A stretch of DNA of 64,000 bases from Ferrovibrio sp. (GTDB lineage: Bacteria; Pseudomonadota; Alphaproteobacteria; Ferrovibrionales; Ferrovibrionaceae), in contig NZ_JAHBYG010000002.1 in the NCBI RefSeq assembly GCF_019636075.1, positions 124,001 through 188,000 of the forward strand, in the 5' to 3' direction. A model generated the notes under the pieces. It was given only the letters and a program-made list of their open reading frames with translations, had not been told where the DNA came from and did not search any database. The position numbers and the translations under genes are program-made. Each line of letters opens with the position of its first letter. Position 1 is the stretch's first letter. This document shows positions 1 through 9,615 of the stretch, piece after piece.

Positions 1-1
1 T

Positions 2-685
2 AAGGGCCTGTTCGCCATGCCCACGGTGATCAACAATCTGATCTCGCTGGCCAGCGTGCCGGTGATATTGAGCGAAGGCGCGGCCAATTATGCCGATCTG
101 GGCATGGGCCGTTCACGCGGCACCATGCCGATCCAGATTGCCGGCAATGTGCGCCATGGCGGTTTGTTCGAGGCCGCCTTCGGGCTCACCCTGGGCGAGA
201 TCGTGATGGATATCGGCGGCGGTGCGGCCAGCGGCAGGCATGTGCGCGCGGTGCAGGCCGGCGGTCCGTTGGGCGCCTACTTCCCGCCGTCGCTGTTCGA
301 CACGCCTTATGATTACGAGGCCTTTGCGGCACGCGACGGTCTGCTCGGCCATGGCGGGCTGGTGGTGTTCGACGACAGCGTGGACATGGCCCGCATGGCG
401 CGTTTCGCGCTGGAATTCTGCGCCATCGAATCCTGCGGTAAATGCACGCCCTGCCGCATCGGCTCCACACGCGGCACGGAAGTGATGGACCGCGTGATGG
501 CAGGCCATGATCGCGAGGCCAATCTCGCGCTGCTGGAAGATCTGTGTCAGACGCTCAAATTCGGTTCGCTCTGCGCCTTGGGCGGATTTACGCCCTATCC
601 GGTGATGAGCGCGCTGAAACATTTCCCTGAGGATTTCGGCCGTGCACCCAACCGTGATGTTCACGCGCACGCCGCAGCCGAATAA
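2..685 (+). CDS. fdsB: NAD-dependent formate dehydrogenase, beta (flavin) subunit, 3' part
   Basis: C-terminal 227 codons of a NuoF-like subunit; the 5' end lies outside the window and the frame is open from base 2. In the Fds enzyme this subunit carries FMN and a [4Fe-4S] cluster and passes electrons from formate to NAD+ in the cytoplasm. The visible part holds the NuoF cluster signature ESCGKCTPCRIGSTRG followed about 40 residues later by a fourth cysteine (GSLCALGG). The FMN- and NADH-binding part is upstream and not seen. The next gene, fdsA, begins 15 bp after the stop, so the two are one operon; fdsG would be expected just left of the window. The family (NuoF/HoxF/FdsB) is certain; the FdsB assignment comes from the fdsA, fdhD and fdsD neighbours. 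Confidence 0.93.
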   Translation, partial: KGLFAMPTVINNLISLASVPVILSEGAANYADLGMGRSRGTMPIQIAGNVRHGGLFEAAFGLTLGEIVMDIGGGAASGRHVRAVQAGGPLGAYFPPSLFDTPYDYEAFAARDGLLGHGGLVVFDDSVDMARMARFALEFCAIESCGKCTPCRIGSTRGTEVMDRVMAGHDREANLALLEDLCQTLKFGSLCALGGFTPYPVMSALKHFPEDFGRAPNRDVHAHAAAE

Positions 686-700
686 CAGAGGACAAGCCCC

Positions 701-3544
701 ATGTCTCTCATTCATGAAATCGACTTCGGTACGCCAGCCAGCAAGGCCGGCGAAACTGTCAATCTCATCATTGATGGCCGCAGCGTGAGCGTGCCGGCCG
801 GTACATCGGTGATGCGCGCGGCGATGGAAGCCGGCATTCAGGTGCCCAAGCTTTGCGCCACCGACATGCTGGATGCTTTCGGCTCTTGCCGGCTTTGCCT
901 GGTGGAGATCGAAGGCCGTGCCGGCACCCCGGCAAGCTGCACCACGCCGGTGGCGCCCGGCATGAAGGTGACCACCCAGAATGATCGCCTGGCCAAGCTG
1001 CGCCGGGGTGTGATGGAACTCTATATCTCCGATCATCCGCTGGATTGCCTGACTTGCGCCGCCAATGGCGATTGCGAATTGCAGGATATGGCAGGCGCTG
1101 TGGGCTTGCGCGAAGTGCGCTATGGCTATGAGGGCGAGAACCACCTCAAGCAGCAGAAGGATGAATCGAATCCGTATTTCACCTTCGATGCTTCCAAATG
1201 CATCGTCTGCTCGCGCTGTGTGCGCGCCTGCGAGGAAGTGCAGGGTACCTTCGCGCTGACCATCCAGGCACGCGGCTTTGAATCCAAGGTCTCGCCCGGC
1301 ATGGCGGAAAAATTCCTGGATTCGGAATGCGTGTCCTGTGGTGCCTGCGTGCAGGCCTGTCCCACGGCCACGCTGATGGAAAAATCCGTCATCGAGATCG
1401 GCCAGCCCGAACATTCGGTGGTGACCACGTGTGCTTATTGCGGCGTGGGGTGCAGCTTCAAGGCCGAGATGCGCGGCGAGCAATTGGTGCGCATGGTGCC
1501 CTACAAGGATGGCCAGGCCAATCGCGGCCATTCCTGCGTGAAGGGCCGCTTCGCCTGGGGCTATGCCCAGCACCGCGAGCGCATTCTCAATCCGATGATC
1601 CGCGAAAGCATCGACCAGCCCTGGCGCGAAGTGAGCTGGGAAGAGGCGATCAGCCATACGGCGGCCGAATTCAAGCGTATCCAGGCGAAATACGGGCGCG
1701 GCAGCGTGGGCGGCATCACTTCGTCGCGCTGCACCAATGAAGAAACCTACCTGGTGCAAAAGCTGGTGCGTGCCGGCTTCGGCAATAACAACGTGGATAC
1801 CTGCGCCCGGGTGTGCCATTCGCCCACTGGGTATGGCCTGAGCAAGACCTATGGCACCTCGGCCGGCACGCAGAATTTCGATTCCGTGGAGCAGACCGAT
1901 GTGGTGATCGTGATCGGCGCCAATCCGGTTGCCGCCCATCCGGTTTTCGCTTCGCGGCTGAAAAAGCGCCTGCGAAAGGGCGCCAAGCTGATCGTGATCG
2001 ACCCGCGCCGTACCGAGATGGTAAAGGCGCCGCATCTGGAAGCCGCCTTTCATCTGCCGCTGCGCCCGGGCACCAACGCGGCGATCCTCAATGCGCTGGC
2101 CCATGTGATCATCACCGAGGGCTTGCAGAACGAAACTTTCATCCGCGAACGCTGCGACCTGGACGCCTTCGAACATTGGGCGACTTTCATCGCCGACAAG
2201 CGCAACAGCCCCGAGGCGGTGGAGGCCATCACCGGCGTTTCGGCGGAAGCCGTGCGCGGCGCGGCGCGGCTATACGCCACCGGCGGCAATGGCGCGATCT
2301 ATTACGGCTTAGGCGTGACCGAGCACAGTCAGGGCACCACCACCGTGATGGCGATTGCCAATCTGGCGATGCTGACCGGCAATATCGGCCGGCCCGGTGT
2401 GGGCGTGAATCCGTTGCGCGGGCAGAATAACGTGCAGGGCTCTTGCGACATGGGCAGCTTCCCCCATGAATTGCCGGGCTATCGCCACATCTCCGACGAT
2501 GCCACCCGCGCGATGTTTGAAAGCCTGTGGGGTCGGCCGCTGGATAGCGAGCCCGGCCTGCGCATCCCCAATATGCTGGATGCCGCCGTGGATGGCAGCT
2601 TTAAGGGCATCTACATCCAGGGCGAGGATATCCTGCAATCGGATCCCGATACCGCCCATGTGGCGGCCGGCCTGGCGGCGATGGAATGCGTGGTAGTGCA
2701 GGATCTGTTTCTGAACGAGACGGCGAATTACGCCCATGTATTCCTGCCGGGCAGTACGTTTCTGGAGAAGGATGGCACCTTCACCAATGCCGAACGCCGC
2801 ATCAATCGCGTGCGCAAGGTGATGACCCCGAAAAACGGCTATGCCGATTGGGAAATCACCGTGATGTTGGCCAAGGCGCTGGGTCTGGAGATGGCCTACA
2901 GCCATCCCAGCGAGATCATGGATGAGATCGCGCATCTCACGCCCGGCTTTGCCGGCGTGTCGTATGATTTCCTGGAGAAAGTCGGCTCGGTGCAATGGCC
3001 TTGCAACGAGAAGGCGCCGATGGGCAGCCCGATCATGCACGTAGATGGCTTCGTGCGTGGCAAGGGCAATTTCATGATCACGGAATATGTGCCCACCGAC
3101 GAACGCACCGGACCGCGCTTTCCGCTGTTGCTCACCACCGGACGCATCCTGTCGCAATACAATGTGGGGGCGCAGACACGGCGCACCGCCAATGTTGTGT
3201 GGCATGATGAAGATGTGCTGGAAATCCATCCCCATGACGCCGAGCAGCGCGGCGTGCGCGAGGGCGACTGGGTGAAGCTGGAAAGCCGCGCCGGCGGCAC
3301 CACGCTGCGTGCGGTGATCACCGATCGCGTGGCACCCGGCGTGGTTTACACCACCTTCCATCATCCGCTAACCCAGGCCAATGTGGTGACCACCGATTAT
3401 TCCGATTGGGCCACCAATTGCCCGGAATACAAGGTGACTGCCGTGCAGGTGGCGCCATCCAACGGCCCCAGCGAATGGCAGGAGCAATATCGCGAACAGG
3501 CCGAGCGTAGCCGCCGTATCGTCAAGGCAGAGGCCGCCGAATGA
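701..3544 (+). CDS. fdsA: NAD-dependent formate dehydrogenase, alpha (molybdenum/tungsten catalytic) subunit
   Basis: 947 aa, close to the roughly 960 aa of FdsA proteins. Oxidises formate to CO2 at a bis-MGD metal centre. Domains in order: [2Fe-2S] ferredoxin domain with C52, C63, C66, C80; an N-type cluster site H112-C116-C119-C125; two [4Fe-4S] sites C167/170/173/177 and C210/213/216/220; the MGD-domain cluster C244/247/251/279; then the molybdopterin oxidoreductase domain and a C-terminal dinucleotide-binding domain. The metal ligand is cysteine (C372 in [11 protein letters not shown]) followed by H373, so this is a Cys and not a selenocysteine enzyme. GAGGACAAGCCCC precedes the ATG. It overlaps fdhD by ATGA. 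The soluble Fds type is supported by the NuoG-like N-terminus and by fdsB/fdsD. Confidence 0.96.
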   Translation: MSLIHEIDFGTPASKAGETVNLIIDGRSVSVPAGTSVMRAAMEAGIQVPKLCATDMLDAFGSCRLCLVEIEGRAGTPASCTTPVAPGMKVTTQNDRLAKLRRGVMELYISDHPLDCLTCAANGDCELQDMAGAVGLREVRYGYEGENHLKQQKDESNPYFTFDASKCIVCSRCVRACEEVQGTFALTIQARGFESKVSPGMAEKFLDSECVSCGACVQACPTATLMEKSVIEIGQPEHSVVTTCAYCGVGCSFKAEMRGEQLVRMVPYKDGQANRGHSCVKGRFAWGYAQHRERILNPMIRESIDQPWREVSWEEAISHTAAEFKRIQAKYGRGSVGGITSSRCTNEETYLVQKLVRAGFGNNNVDTCARVCHSPTGYGLSKTYGTSAGTQNFDSVEQTDVVIVIGANPVAAHPVFASRLKKRLRKGAKLIVIDPRRTEMVKAPHLEAAFHLPLRPGTNAAILNALAHVIITEGLQNETFIRERCDLDAFEHWATFIADKRNSPEAVEAITGVSAEAVRGAARLYATGGNGAIYYGLGVTEHSQGTTTVMAIANLAMLTGNIGRPGVGVNPLRGQNNVQGSCDMGSFPHELPGYRHISDDATRAMFESLWGRPLDSEPGLRIPNMLDAAVDGSFKGIYIQGEDILQSDPDTAHVAAGLAAMECVVVQDLFLNETANYAHVFLPGSTFLEKDGTFTNAERRINRVRKVMTPKNGYADWEITVMLAKALGLEMAYSHPSEIMDEIAHLTPGFAGVSYDFLEKVGSVQWPCNEKAPMGSPIMHVDGFVRGKGNFMITEYVPTDERTGPRFPLLLTTGRILSQYNVGAQTRRTANVVWHDEDVLEIHPHDAEQRGVREGDWVKLESRAGGTTLRAVITDRVAPGVVYTTFHHPLTQANVVTTDYSDWATNCPEYKVTAVQVAPSNGPSEWQEQYREQAERSRRIVKAEAAE

Positions 3545-4359
3545 TCCAGCCGGTGGTTCGCCAATCCCGTATCGCCTGGAATGGCGGTCGCGCGCTGAAC
3601 GGCGAGCGCGCGCTGCCGGTGGAGATGGCGGTGGCGCTGGTCTTCAATGGCAGCAGTCATGCCGTGATGATGGCAACGCCCGCCGATCTGGAGGATTTCG
3701 CCATCGGCTTCAGTCTGGCGGAAGGCATCATCGATGCGCGGGGCGATATTCAGGAATTGAGCATCCATACGGCGGAGCAAGGCGTGGAATTGCGGCTCTG
3801 GCTGGATGATGCCCATGCCGAGAGACTGGCGGCACGGCGGCGGCAGATGGCAGGCCCCACCGGATGCGGACTCTGCGGCATCGAAAGCCTGGAGCAGGCG
3901 ATGTTGCCGCCGGCGAGTGTGACGGCCATGCCGCGCTTCACGCCGCAGATGATTGCACAGGCATTGGCCAGCCTGCCGCTGGCGCAGAAGCTGAATGCCG
4001 AAACCCGCGCCGTGCATGCGGCGGCCTATTGGGAACCGGGCACAGGCCTTGTCGCGCTACGCGAGGATGTGGGCCGGCATAATGCGCTGGATAAACTGGC
4101 CGGCGCCCTGGCACGCAGGGACCAGGCGGCTTCGCGCGGTCTGCTGCTGCTGACCAGCCGCGTATCGGTGGAGATGGTGCAGAAGGCAGCCCGCCTGGGC
4201 GCGGCTGTCATCGTGGCGGTTTCGGCCCCCACCACGTTGGCGGTGCACATGGCGGAGGCCGCCGGCATCACGCTGATCGCGGTGGCGCGCGAACAGGATT
4301 TTGAGATTTTTACCCGCGCCGATCGCGTGCTGCTGGAGGCGACCGATCATGTCGCATGA
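3541..4359 (+). CDS. fdhD: Formate dehydrogenase accessory sulfurtransferase FdhD (FdsC)
   Basis: 272 aa, usual FdhD length. The family moves sulfur from a cysteine desulfurase to the bis-MGD cofactor before its insertion into formate dehydrogenase, and binds that cofactor. The conserved CxxC is present as C109-G-L-C112 in [11 protein letters not shown], and the C-terminal half has the family core ([13 protein letters not shown]). The start ATG overlaps the fdsA stop (ATGA) and the end overlaps the fdsD start, so it is translationally coupled inside the operon. In organisms with FdsGBACD this gene is called fdsC. Confidence 0.95.
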   Translation: MIQPVVRQSRIAWNGGRALNGERALPVEMAVALVFNGSSHAVMMATPADLEDFAIGFSLAEGIIDARGDIQELSIHTAEQGVELRLWLDDAHAERLAARRRQMAGPTGCGLCGIESLEQAMLPPASVTAMPRFTPQMIAQALASLPLAQKLNAETRAVHAAAYWEPGTGLVALREDVGRHNALDKLAGALARRDQAASRGLLLLTSRVSVEMVQKAARLGAAVIVAVSAPTTLAVHMAEAAGITLIAVAREQDFEIFTRADRVLLEATDHVA

Positions 4360-4588
4360 AAACAAACTGGTAATGATGGCCAACCAGATCGGCAAGTTCT
4401 TCGCGCCGCAGACCAATATGGATGCGCCCGAGATGATTGCCGATCACATCGGAAAATTCTGGGATCCGCGTATGCGCCGGCAGATTTACGCTCATCTGGA
4501 TGCCGGTGGGGACGGTATGGATGCGCCGGTGCGCGAAGCGATTAAACGTCTGCAGGAGAGGGACAAAGCAAAGCAGACGCGTGCGTGA
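4349..4588 (+). CDS. fdsD: NAD-dependent formate dehydrogenase, delta subunit
   Basis: 79 aa small soluble protein. Starts at the ATG that overlaps the fdhD end; the longer in-frame reading from 4301 lies wholly inside fdhD and is not believed. The pattern [23 protein letters not shown] is typical of FdsD: here [10 protein letters not shown], then [20 protein letters not shown]. The protein is a minor subunit or assembly factor of the Fds complex with no known catalytic residues. Its place at the end of fdsBA-fdhD supports the call. Confidence 0.92.
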   Translation: MSHENKLVMMANQIGKFFAPQTNMDAPEMIADHIGKFWDPRMRRQIYAHLDAGGDGMDAPVREAIKRLQERDKAKQTRA

Positions 4589-4631
4589 AGTGTGAGAGGA
4601 AATGTCCAAATACTCTGGGAGGGAGAGGACA

Positions 4632-6296
4632 ATGTCGGTTATTCAAGGAACGACGGATGGCACGCCGGGGGGCGTTGGCCTGCTGGATAAGGAGCGTATC
4701 GTAGCGCAGGCAGGGTTCAATCGATGGCTGGTGCCGCCCGCGGCATTGGCGATCCATCTCTGCATCGGCATGGCCTATGGCTTCAGCGTGTTCTGGCTGC
4801 CGCTGTCGCGTGCCATCGGCATCAACCGTTCGGTGGCTTGCCCGCCCGACATGACCCTTATGGCAGCGCTTTTCACCACCAGCTGCGATTGGAAGATCAG
4901 CGATCTGGGCTGGATGTATACCTTGTTTTTCGTGTTGCTGGGTTCAGCGGCGGCGATTTGGGGCGGCTGGCTGGAACGGGCAGGCCCGCGCAAGGCCGGT
5001 GTTGCTTCGGCGCTATGCTGGTGCGGCGGCCTGCTGATTTCGGCGCTGGGGGTTTATACGCATCAGCTCTGGATGATGTGGCTGGGTTCGGGCGTGATCG
5101 GCGGTATCGGCCTGGGGCTGGGCTATATCTCGCCGGTTTCCACGCTGATCAAGTGGTTCCCCGATCGCCGCGGCATGGCGACCGGCATGGCCATCATGGG
5201 CTTTGGCGGCGGCGCCATGATCGGCGCGCCGCTGGCCGATATCCTGATGAACTATTTCCGCACGCCCACATCGGTCGGCGTTTGGGAAACCTTCGTAGTT
5301 ATGGCGGCCATCTACTTCGTGTTTATGATGGGCGGCGCCTTCGGCTATCGCATTCCGCCGGCGGGCTGGCGTCCGGAAGGCTGGACCCCGCCGCAAGATA
5401 ACGGCAAGTCGATGATCACCAAGCATCAGGTGCATCTGAAAGATGCGCATAAGACGCCGCAATTCTGGCTGGTCTGGGCCGTGCTCTGCCTCAATGTGAG
5501 CGCAGGTATCGGCGTGATCGGCATGGCTTCGCCGATGCTGCAGGAGATTTTCGCCGGTGCATTGATCGGTCAACCGGATGTTGCCTTCGGCCAGTTGAAC
5601 GACGATCAGCGCAAGATGGTGGCGGCGATTGCCGCCGGCTTCACCGGGCTGCTGTCGCTGTTCAATATCGGCGGGCGGTTCTTCTGGGCTTCGCTGTCCG
5701 ACAAGATCGGGCGGAAGATGACCTATTACACCTTCTTCGCCCTCGGTATCGCGCTTTATGCCGCCTCGCCCTGGGCGGCGCATATCGGCAGCAAGGCTTT
5801 GTTCGTGGCCTTCTTCTGCGTGATCCTGTCGATGTATGGCGGCGGCTTTGCCACCATACCGGCCTATCTGGCCGATCTGTTCGGCACGCAATTCGTGGGC
5901 GCTATCCATGGCCGGCTGCTTACCGCCTGGTCCACGGCCGGCATCCTCGGCCCGGTGGTGGTGAATTATATCCGCGAAGCGCAAATCGCCGCCGGCGTGC
6001 CGCGTGCGCAGGTTTACGATTTCACCATGTATATCCTGGCCGGCATGCTGGTGCTGGGTTTCGTAGCGAACTTCTTTATCAAGCCGGTGGCCGACAAGTG
6101 GTATATGAAGGAAGCTGATGTGGCTGCTTTGCAGGCCAAGAATGCCGCCAGCAGCCAGCTGGTACAGCATGGTTCCTTCGGTATCGGCAAGGGCGGGCTG
6201 GATGGTCCGGCGGTTGCAGCTTGGTTGGTGGTGGGCGTGCCGATCCTGTGGGGCGTGTGGATCACGCTGTCCAAGGCCTTCGTGCTGTTCCACTAA
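4632..6296 (+). CDS. MFS transporter, oxalate:formate antiporter (OFA) type
   Basis: 554 aa inner-membrane carrier. The start at 4632 has a strong GGGAGGGAGAGG ribosome site just upstream; an in-frame ATG at 4602 has an AGAGG placed too close to use. The N-terminal membrane segment LAIHLCIGMAYGFSVFWLPL, the motif GxGLGYISPVSTLIKWFPDRRG and a second half starting WLVWAVLCLNVSAGIG are those of the OFA group of the major facilitator superfamily (OxlT-like). Lying 44 bp after fdsD and before the operon terminator, it is probably co-transcribed with formate dehydrogenase and may import formate or exchange it with oxalate. Substrate is inferred from context only. The C-terminus, with an extra hydrophobic segment, is longer than in OxlT. 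Confidence 0.85.
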   Translation: MSVIQGTTDGTPGGVGLLDKERIVAQAGFNRWLVPPAALAIHLCIGMAYGFSVFWLPLSRAIGINRSVACPPDMTLMAALFTTSCDWKISDLGWMYTLFFVLLGSAAAIWGGWLERAGPRKAGVASALCWCGGLLISALGVYTHQLWMMWLGSGVIGGIGLGLGYISPVSTLIKWFPDRRGMATGMAIMGFGGGAMIGAPLADILMNYFRTPTSVGVWETFVVMAAIYFVFMMGGAFGYRIPPAGWRPEGWTPPQDNGKSMITKHQVHLKDAHKTPQFWLVWAVLCLNVSAGIGVIGMASPMLQEIFAGALIGQPDVAFGQLNDDQRKMVAAIAAGFTGLLSLFNIGGRFFWASLSDKIGRKMTYYTFFALGIALYAASPWAAHIGSKALFVAFFCVILSMYGGGFATIPAYLADLFGTQFVGAIHGRLLTAWSTAGILGPVVVNYIREAQIAAGVPRAQVYDFTMYILAGMLVLGFVANFFIKPVADKWYMKEADVAALQAKNAASSQLVQHGSFGIGKGGLDGPAVAAWLVVGVPILWGVWITLSKAFVLFH

Positions 6297-6315
6297 GCCT
6301 GCAGGCAAAAATAAG

Positions 6316-6348
6316 CCCGGCGACCGCGAGGCCGCCGGGTTTTTTTTT
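6316..6348. terminator. Bidirectional rho-independent terminator
   Basis: Stem CCCGGCG (6316-6322) with CGCCGGG (6333-6339), an inner CC/GG pair closing a GCGA loop, then nine T (6340-6348). On the other strand the stem is followed by TTATTTTT. It separates the convergent formate and SDR operons and should end both; the minus-strand gene stop codon sits in the T tract. Confidence 0.9.
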
Positions 6349-7117
6349 ATAGGGCGGGCCAGACGCCGCCGCTGACCGGCAGATTTTCGCCGGTGATATA
6401 GCCGGCTTCCTCGCTGGCCAGGAATAGCATGGCATTGGCGATATCCAGCGGCTCGCCGAAGCGCTTGAGTACGGTCTTGTCGCGGTAGAGGCGCTTTTCC
6501 TCTTCCGGCATGCGCTGCACCACCGATGTGTTGATCGTGGCCGGCGAAATGCAATTCACCGTCACTGCCGGCGCGAATTCTATAGCCAGGCTGCGGGTAA
6601 GAGAGGCCACGGCGGCTTTGGCGGCGCCGTAATCCGCCTGGCCCTCGGCACCGGCGAAGTTGATCGACGAGACATTGATGATGCGGCCATAGCCGGCCTT
6701 CAGCATGGCCGGCACGGTGAGCTTGATGAGATGGAAGTTGGCCATCAGATTCAGGTTGAAGGTGGCGTTCCAGCGTTCTTCGCTAATATTCAGGAAGGGC
6801 TCCGACATCACGCTGCTTTTGATACCGCCCACCACATTGATCAGCAGATCGATATGGCCGAACTTTTCCAGGCCGGTCTGCACCAAAGCTGCTGCCTCAC
6901 CGCCATTGGTGACATCGCCGCGTAGCGAGGCGATTTGCACGCCTGGCACTTCGGCAGTGATTTCCTCCACAGACTGGCCCAGGCGGTTGGCCGAGATTTC
7001 GCCTAACACCAACTTGGCGCCTTCCTGCGCGAAACGCTTCGCCACTGCACGGCCCATGGGGCCGCCCGCTCCGGTGATCAACGCGGTGCGGTTTGCCAAT
7101 CTCGTACCCGGTCCCAT
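6347..7117 (-). CDS. SDR-family oxidoreductase (3-oxoacyl-ACP reductase-like)
   Basis: 256 aa classical short-chain dehydrogenase. The cofactor motif TGAGGPMG (15-22) varies slightly from TGxxxGxG; catalytic S150/S151, Y163 and K167 (YGAAK) are in place. Substrate unknown. It is the last of a minus-strand run of SDR, TetR, SDR, SDR; the gap to the previous gene (7147) is 29 bp. The name FabG-like reflects sequence class only. The grouping with two other SDRs and a TetR regulator suggests oxidation or reduction of a hydroxy/oxo intermediate in a small-molecule catabolic route. Confidence 0.85.
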   Translation of the reverse strand: MGPGTRLANRTALITGAGGPMGRAVAKRFAQEGAKLVLGEISANRLGQSVEEITAEVPGVQIASLRGDVTNGGEAAALVQTGLEKFGHIDLLINVVGGIKSSVMSEPFLNISEERWNATFNLNLMANFHLIKLTVPAMLKAGYGRIINVSSINFAGAEGQADYGAAKAAVASLTRSLAIEFAPAVTVNCISPATINTSVVQRMPEEEKRLYRDKTVLKRFGEPLDIANAMLFLASEEAGYITGENLPVSGGVWPAL

Positions 7118-7146
7118 ACTCTATCCTTTCTTACGACTGCAATCGT

Positions 7147-7920
7147 TCAGCGTGCGGTAAGGCCGCCATCTACCGGCAGCATCACGCCAGTAAGATTGCG
7201 GGCCATGGCGGAGCATAGGAACAGCGCCGCATCGGCCACATCCTCGGGCGCGATCAAACGACCCAACGGAATGCCGGCGCGGAACTGCTCCACGGCCCGA
7301 TCGAAATCAGGCTGCACCTTGGCGGCGATGCTGCGGAAGAGCGGCGTATCGGTGGGGCCGGGGCAGACTGCATTGACGCGGATGCCCTGCGGCGCCAATT
7401 CCAGCGCCAGGCTGCCCACCATGCCGGAGATGGCGTGTTTCGATGTGCCATAAAGGCTGAAATTCGGACGCACCATCAACGACTGGATCGAACCGGTGAA
7501 CAGCATCGCAGGCTGATTGCCGCGCTTGGCGCTATCGCGCAGGGCGGGCAGGGCGGCCTTCGCCATCACCATGGGGCCTAACACATTGACTGCCAGAACC
7601 TGTTGGATCGCCTCGAGCGACATGCTGTCGAGGGCACCTTGCGAGGGCATGCCGGCATTGTTGACCAGCAGATCCAGGCCGCCAAAACGCTTCACCGCCT
7701 TTTGCGCGGCAGCCTGGCAATCGGCCTCGCTGGTATGGTCGATACGGATATGATCGGCATTCGCTCCAAGGGCTGTGGCGGTTTGCGCTGCGGCATCGTT
7801 GTTCAGATCGGCGATCAGCACGGCGGCACCGGCAGCATGGAAGCGTTCGGCGATGGCTTTGCCGATGCCGGAAGCGCCACCGGTGATCACTGCGGTTTTG
7901 CCAGTAAGCGAAAGAGTCAT
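7147..7920 (-). CDS. SDR-family NAD-dependent oxidoreductase
   Basis: 257 aa classical SDR. TGGASGIG at 13-20, acidic D38 after the second beta strand (favours NAD), NNAG at 87-90, S144, Y157 and K161 as catalytic residues. Its start overlaps the stop of the tetR gene upstream by 4 bp, so the pair is translationally coupled. The substrate cannot be read from sequence. Confidence 0.86.
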   Translation of the reverse strand: MTLSLTGKTAVITGGASGIGKAIAERFHAAGAAVLIADLNNDAAAQTATALGANADHIRIDHTSEADCQAAAQKAVKRFGGLDLLVNNAGMPSQGALDSMSLEAIQQVLAVNVLGPMVMAKAALPALRDSAKRGNQPAMLFTGSIQSLMVRPNFSLYGTSKHAISGMVGSLALELAPQGIRVNAVCPGPTDTPLFRSIAAKVQPDFDRAVEQFRAGIPLGRLIAPEDVADAALFLCSAMARNLTGVMLPVDGGLTAR

Positions 7921-8594
7921 TGCTCGTTCCAGTCTATTTGAGGGTAATTGCCGTCTACCAGAACCGGCTTCAGCAGGATGGAAAGGCCGCGATCGATATA
8001 GCGCCGGCAGGTCATGCGCGGCAGACGCCAGGCGGCCAGCGCCCAGCCATGTACCAGCAGCAGGCTCTGGTAGGTGAGCATCTGGGTGTCGATCGGATGG
8101 AACAATTCGGCCTTGATGCAGGCACGGATGCGATCCTCGATCAGCTTGGTGGTGGCCACGTCCTTCTGCAGGATTTCCCGCCGCGCCTCGGGCGAGAGCA
8201 TGTGCGATTCGCGATAGCCGATCAGCCAGGCCGGTCGGCGTTCATCCACCACGCGGCCGAACCCATGCACGGCGGCAATGAACTGGTCCAGCGGATTGGT
8301 CTTGCTGGCGATTGCAATCGGCACTTCACGCACATAGGCATCCAGCACATCATTCATGGCATAGATCAGCAGGTCTTCCTTGTCGCGGAAATAGCTGTAG
8401 ATCAGGCCTACGCTCATGCCGGCGTCATCGGCGATGCTTTGCATCGTGGTGGTGTGATAGCCATCGCGGCTGAAGCGCTCGATGGCTGCGGCGCAAATCT
8501 GGCTGCGCCGCGCCTCGATCAACTCGGCGGATCGTTTCGGTCGGCCACGCGGCGGAGAAGCCGATGCCTTGCGCGAGGAAGTCGGGCGTTTCAT
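7917..8594 (-). CDS. TetR/AcrR-family transcriptional regulator
   Basis: 225 aa. The N-terminal helix-turn-helix lies at about residues 30-75 (ICAAAIERFSRDGYHTTTMQ, then a recognition helix and IYSYFRDKEDLL), followed by an all-helical ligand domain with no recognisable ligand signature. The N-terminus is rich in R/K/S (SRKASASPPRGRPKR), common in this family. Located between two SDR genes and probably controlling this cluster; inverted repeats upstream of the first gene (9440-9466) are candidate operators. Confidence 0.88.
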   Translation of the reverse strand: MKRPTSSRKASASPPRGRPKRSAELIEARRSQICAAAIERFSRDGYHTTTMQSIADDAGMSVGLIYSYFRDKEDLLIYAMNDVLDAYVREVPIAIASKTNPLDQFIAAVHGFGRVVDERRPAWLIGYRESHMLSPEARREILQKDVATTKLIEDRIRACIKAELFHPIDTQMLTYQSLLLVHGWALAAWRLPRMTCRRYIDRGLSILLKPVLVDGNYPQIDWNEQ

Positions 8595-8608
8595 GCCGCA
8601 TCTTCTCC

Positions 8609-9394
8609 TTAGTCGAGAACCTGCATGTCGTCGGCAAAAGGCGGGAAACCGAAGCTCTGGCTGATCGGCATCACTTCCAGGGTGTTGATATTCACCCGGC
8701 GTGGCAACAGCACACAGAACGCTATGATCTCGGCAACATCCTCGGCTTTCAGCAGATTGGGGTGATTATAGAAATTCTGCGCGCCCTGCTGCGAGCCGAT
8801 GCGCACGGCGGCGAATTCGGTTTCGGTGGTGCCCGGCTCGATGCAGGTGGCGCGAATATTGCTGCCTTGCAGATCGGCACGCAGGTTGAGCGTGAACTGC
8901 TTCACGAAGGATTTACTCGCGCCATACACATTGCCCGATGGATAAGGCCAGTTGGCTGCAATCGAGCCGATATTGATAATATCGCCAAAGTCGCGCTCTA
9001 TCATGCCGGGCAACACGGTATGCGTGATATTCAGCATGCCGTTGATATTGGTTTCAACAATGGTGCGCCAATCCTGCAGGCGTGCTTTCGGCACTGCAGC
9101 AGAGCCCACCGCGAGACCGGCACTATTCACCACCAAATCAATGGCGTGCCACTCTTTCGGCAATGCAGCAATCGCATTTTGCACTGCATCTGCATCGCGC
9201 ACATCCAGTGGCAATATATACGCAGCATCGCCAATGCGGCTGCGCAATGCTTCAAGACGATCCTGTCTGCGGCCTGCAAGAATCACGCGGCATCCTGATT
9301 CCACAAGCTTTTGAGCTGTTGCCGCGCCAATACCAGAGGTGGCGCCAGTAACAAGAGCAATGCGGTGTCTCGCAGTTGCGCTGGCTTTGGTCAT
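8609..9394 (-). CDS. SDR-family oxidoreductase (YdfG-like, NADP-type)
   Basis: 261 aa from the ATG at 9394, which has CGGGAG about 9 nt upstream; the longer reading from 9433 has no ribosome site. TGATSGIG at 16-23, basic GRR at 41-43 (NADP preference), S144, Y157, K161. It resembles the YdfG/serine 3-dehydrogenase group (ITHTVLPGMIERDFGDIINI). First gene of the minus-strand cluster, with the tetR gene 14 bp after it. Substrate unknown. Confidence 0.85.
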   Translation of the reverse strand: MTKASATARHRIALVTGATSGIGAATAQKLVESGCRVILAGRRQDRLEALRSRIGDAAYILPLDVRDADAVQNAIAALPKEWHAIDLVVNSAGLAVGSAAVPKARLQDWRTIVETNINGMLNITHTVLPGMIERDFGDIINIGSIAANWPYPSGNVYGASKSFVKQFTLNLRADLQGSNIRATCIEPGTTETEFAAVRIGSQQGAQNFYNHPNLLKAEDVAEIIAFCVLLPRRVNINTLEVMPISQSFGFPPFADDMQVLD

Positions 9395-9439
9395 GGCGTT
9401 TGTCTCCCGCTGAAGTCTTTTCTTGACAGCCATATTATA

Positions 9440-9466
9440 TTGAATATACGCTCATTCAAATAATGA
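9440..9466. promoter_or_regulatory. Overlapping inverted repeats, candidate TetR operator
   Basis: TTGAAT-N8-ATTCAA (9440-9459) overlaps TCATT-N5-AATGA (9452-9466). Read on the minus strand the first repeat is TGAATGAGCGTATATTCA, close to the known FadR (TetR-type) consensus of Bacillus, TGAATGAnTAnTCATTCA. It sits 46 bp before the SDR start at 9394 and in the divergent gap to the ligase at 9616, so it could serve both. It may belong to the nearby TetR (7917-8594) or to the regulator at 47 kb. Confidence 0.5.
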
Positions 9467-9615
9467 ATTGATGGCCGGCACGAAAAAACATCGGCCATCG
9501 GAGGAAATGTCTTGAATGGGCCGATCATGATCCGCTCGCATGCTCATTGTTGCCGATCCTCTGGTGCGGCCAGCGCAGTACGCTGCTGCATCCCGACTGA
9601 ATCCGGCGCGTAGCC

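Noticed and set aside
113-2176. 687-codon open frame antisense to the formate dehydrogenase genes
   Set aside because: Lies wholly opposite fdsB/fdsA, whose motifs are complete; composition is His/Ala/Gly-rich as expected of a GC-rich shadow frame.
9490-9525. Hairpin ATCGGCC / GGCCGAT before the ligase gene
   Set aside because: 7-bp stem with a 22-nt loop and no T tract; within chance expectation and with no clear role.
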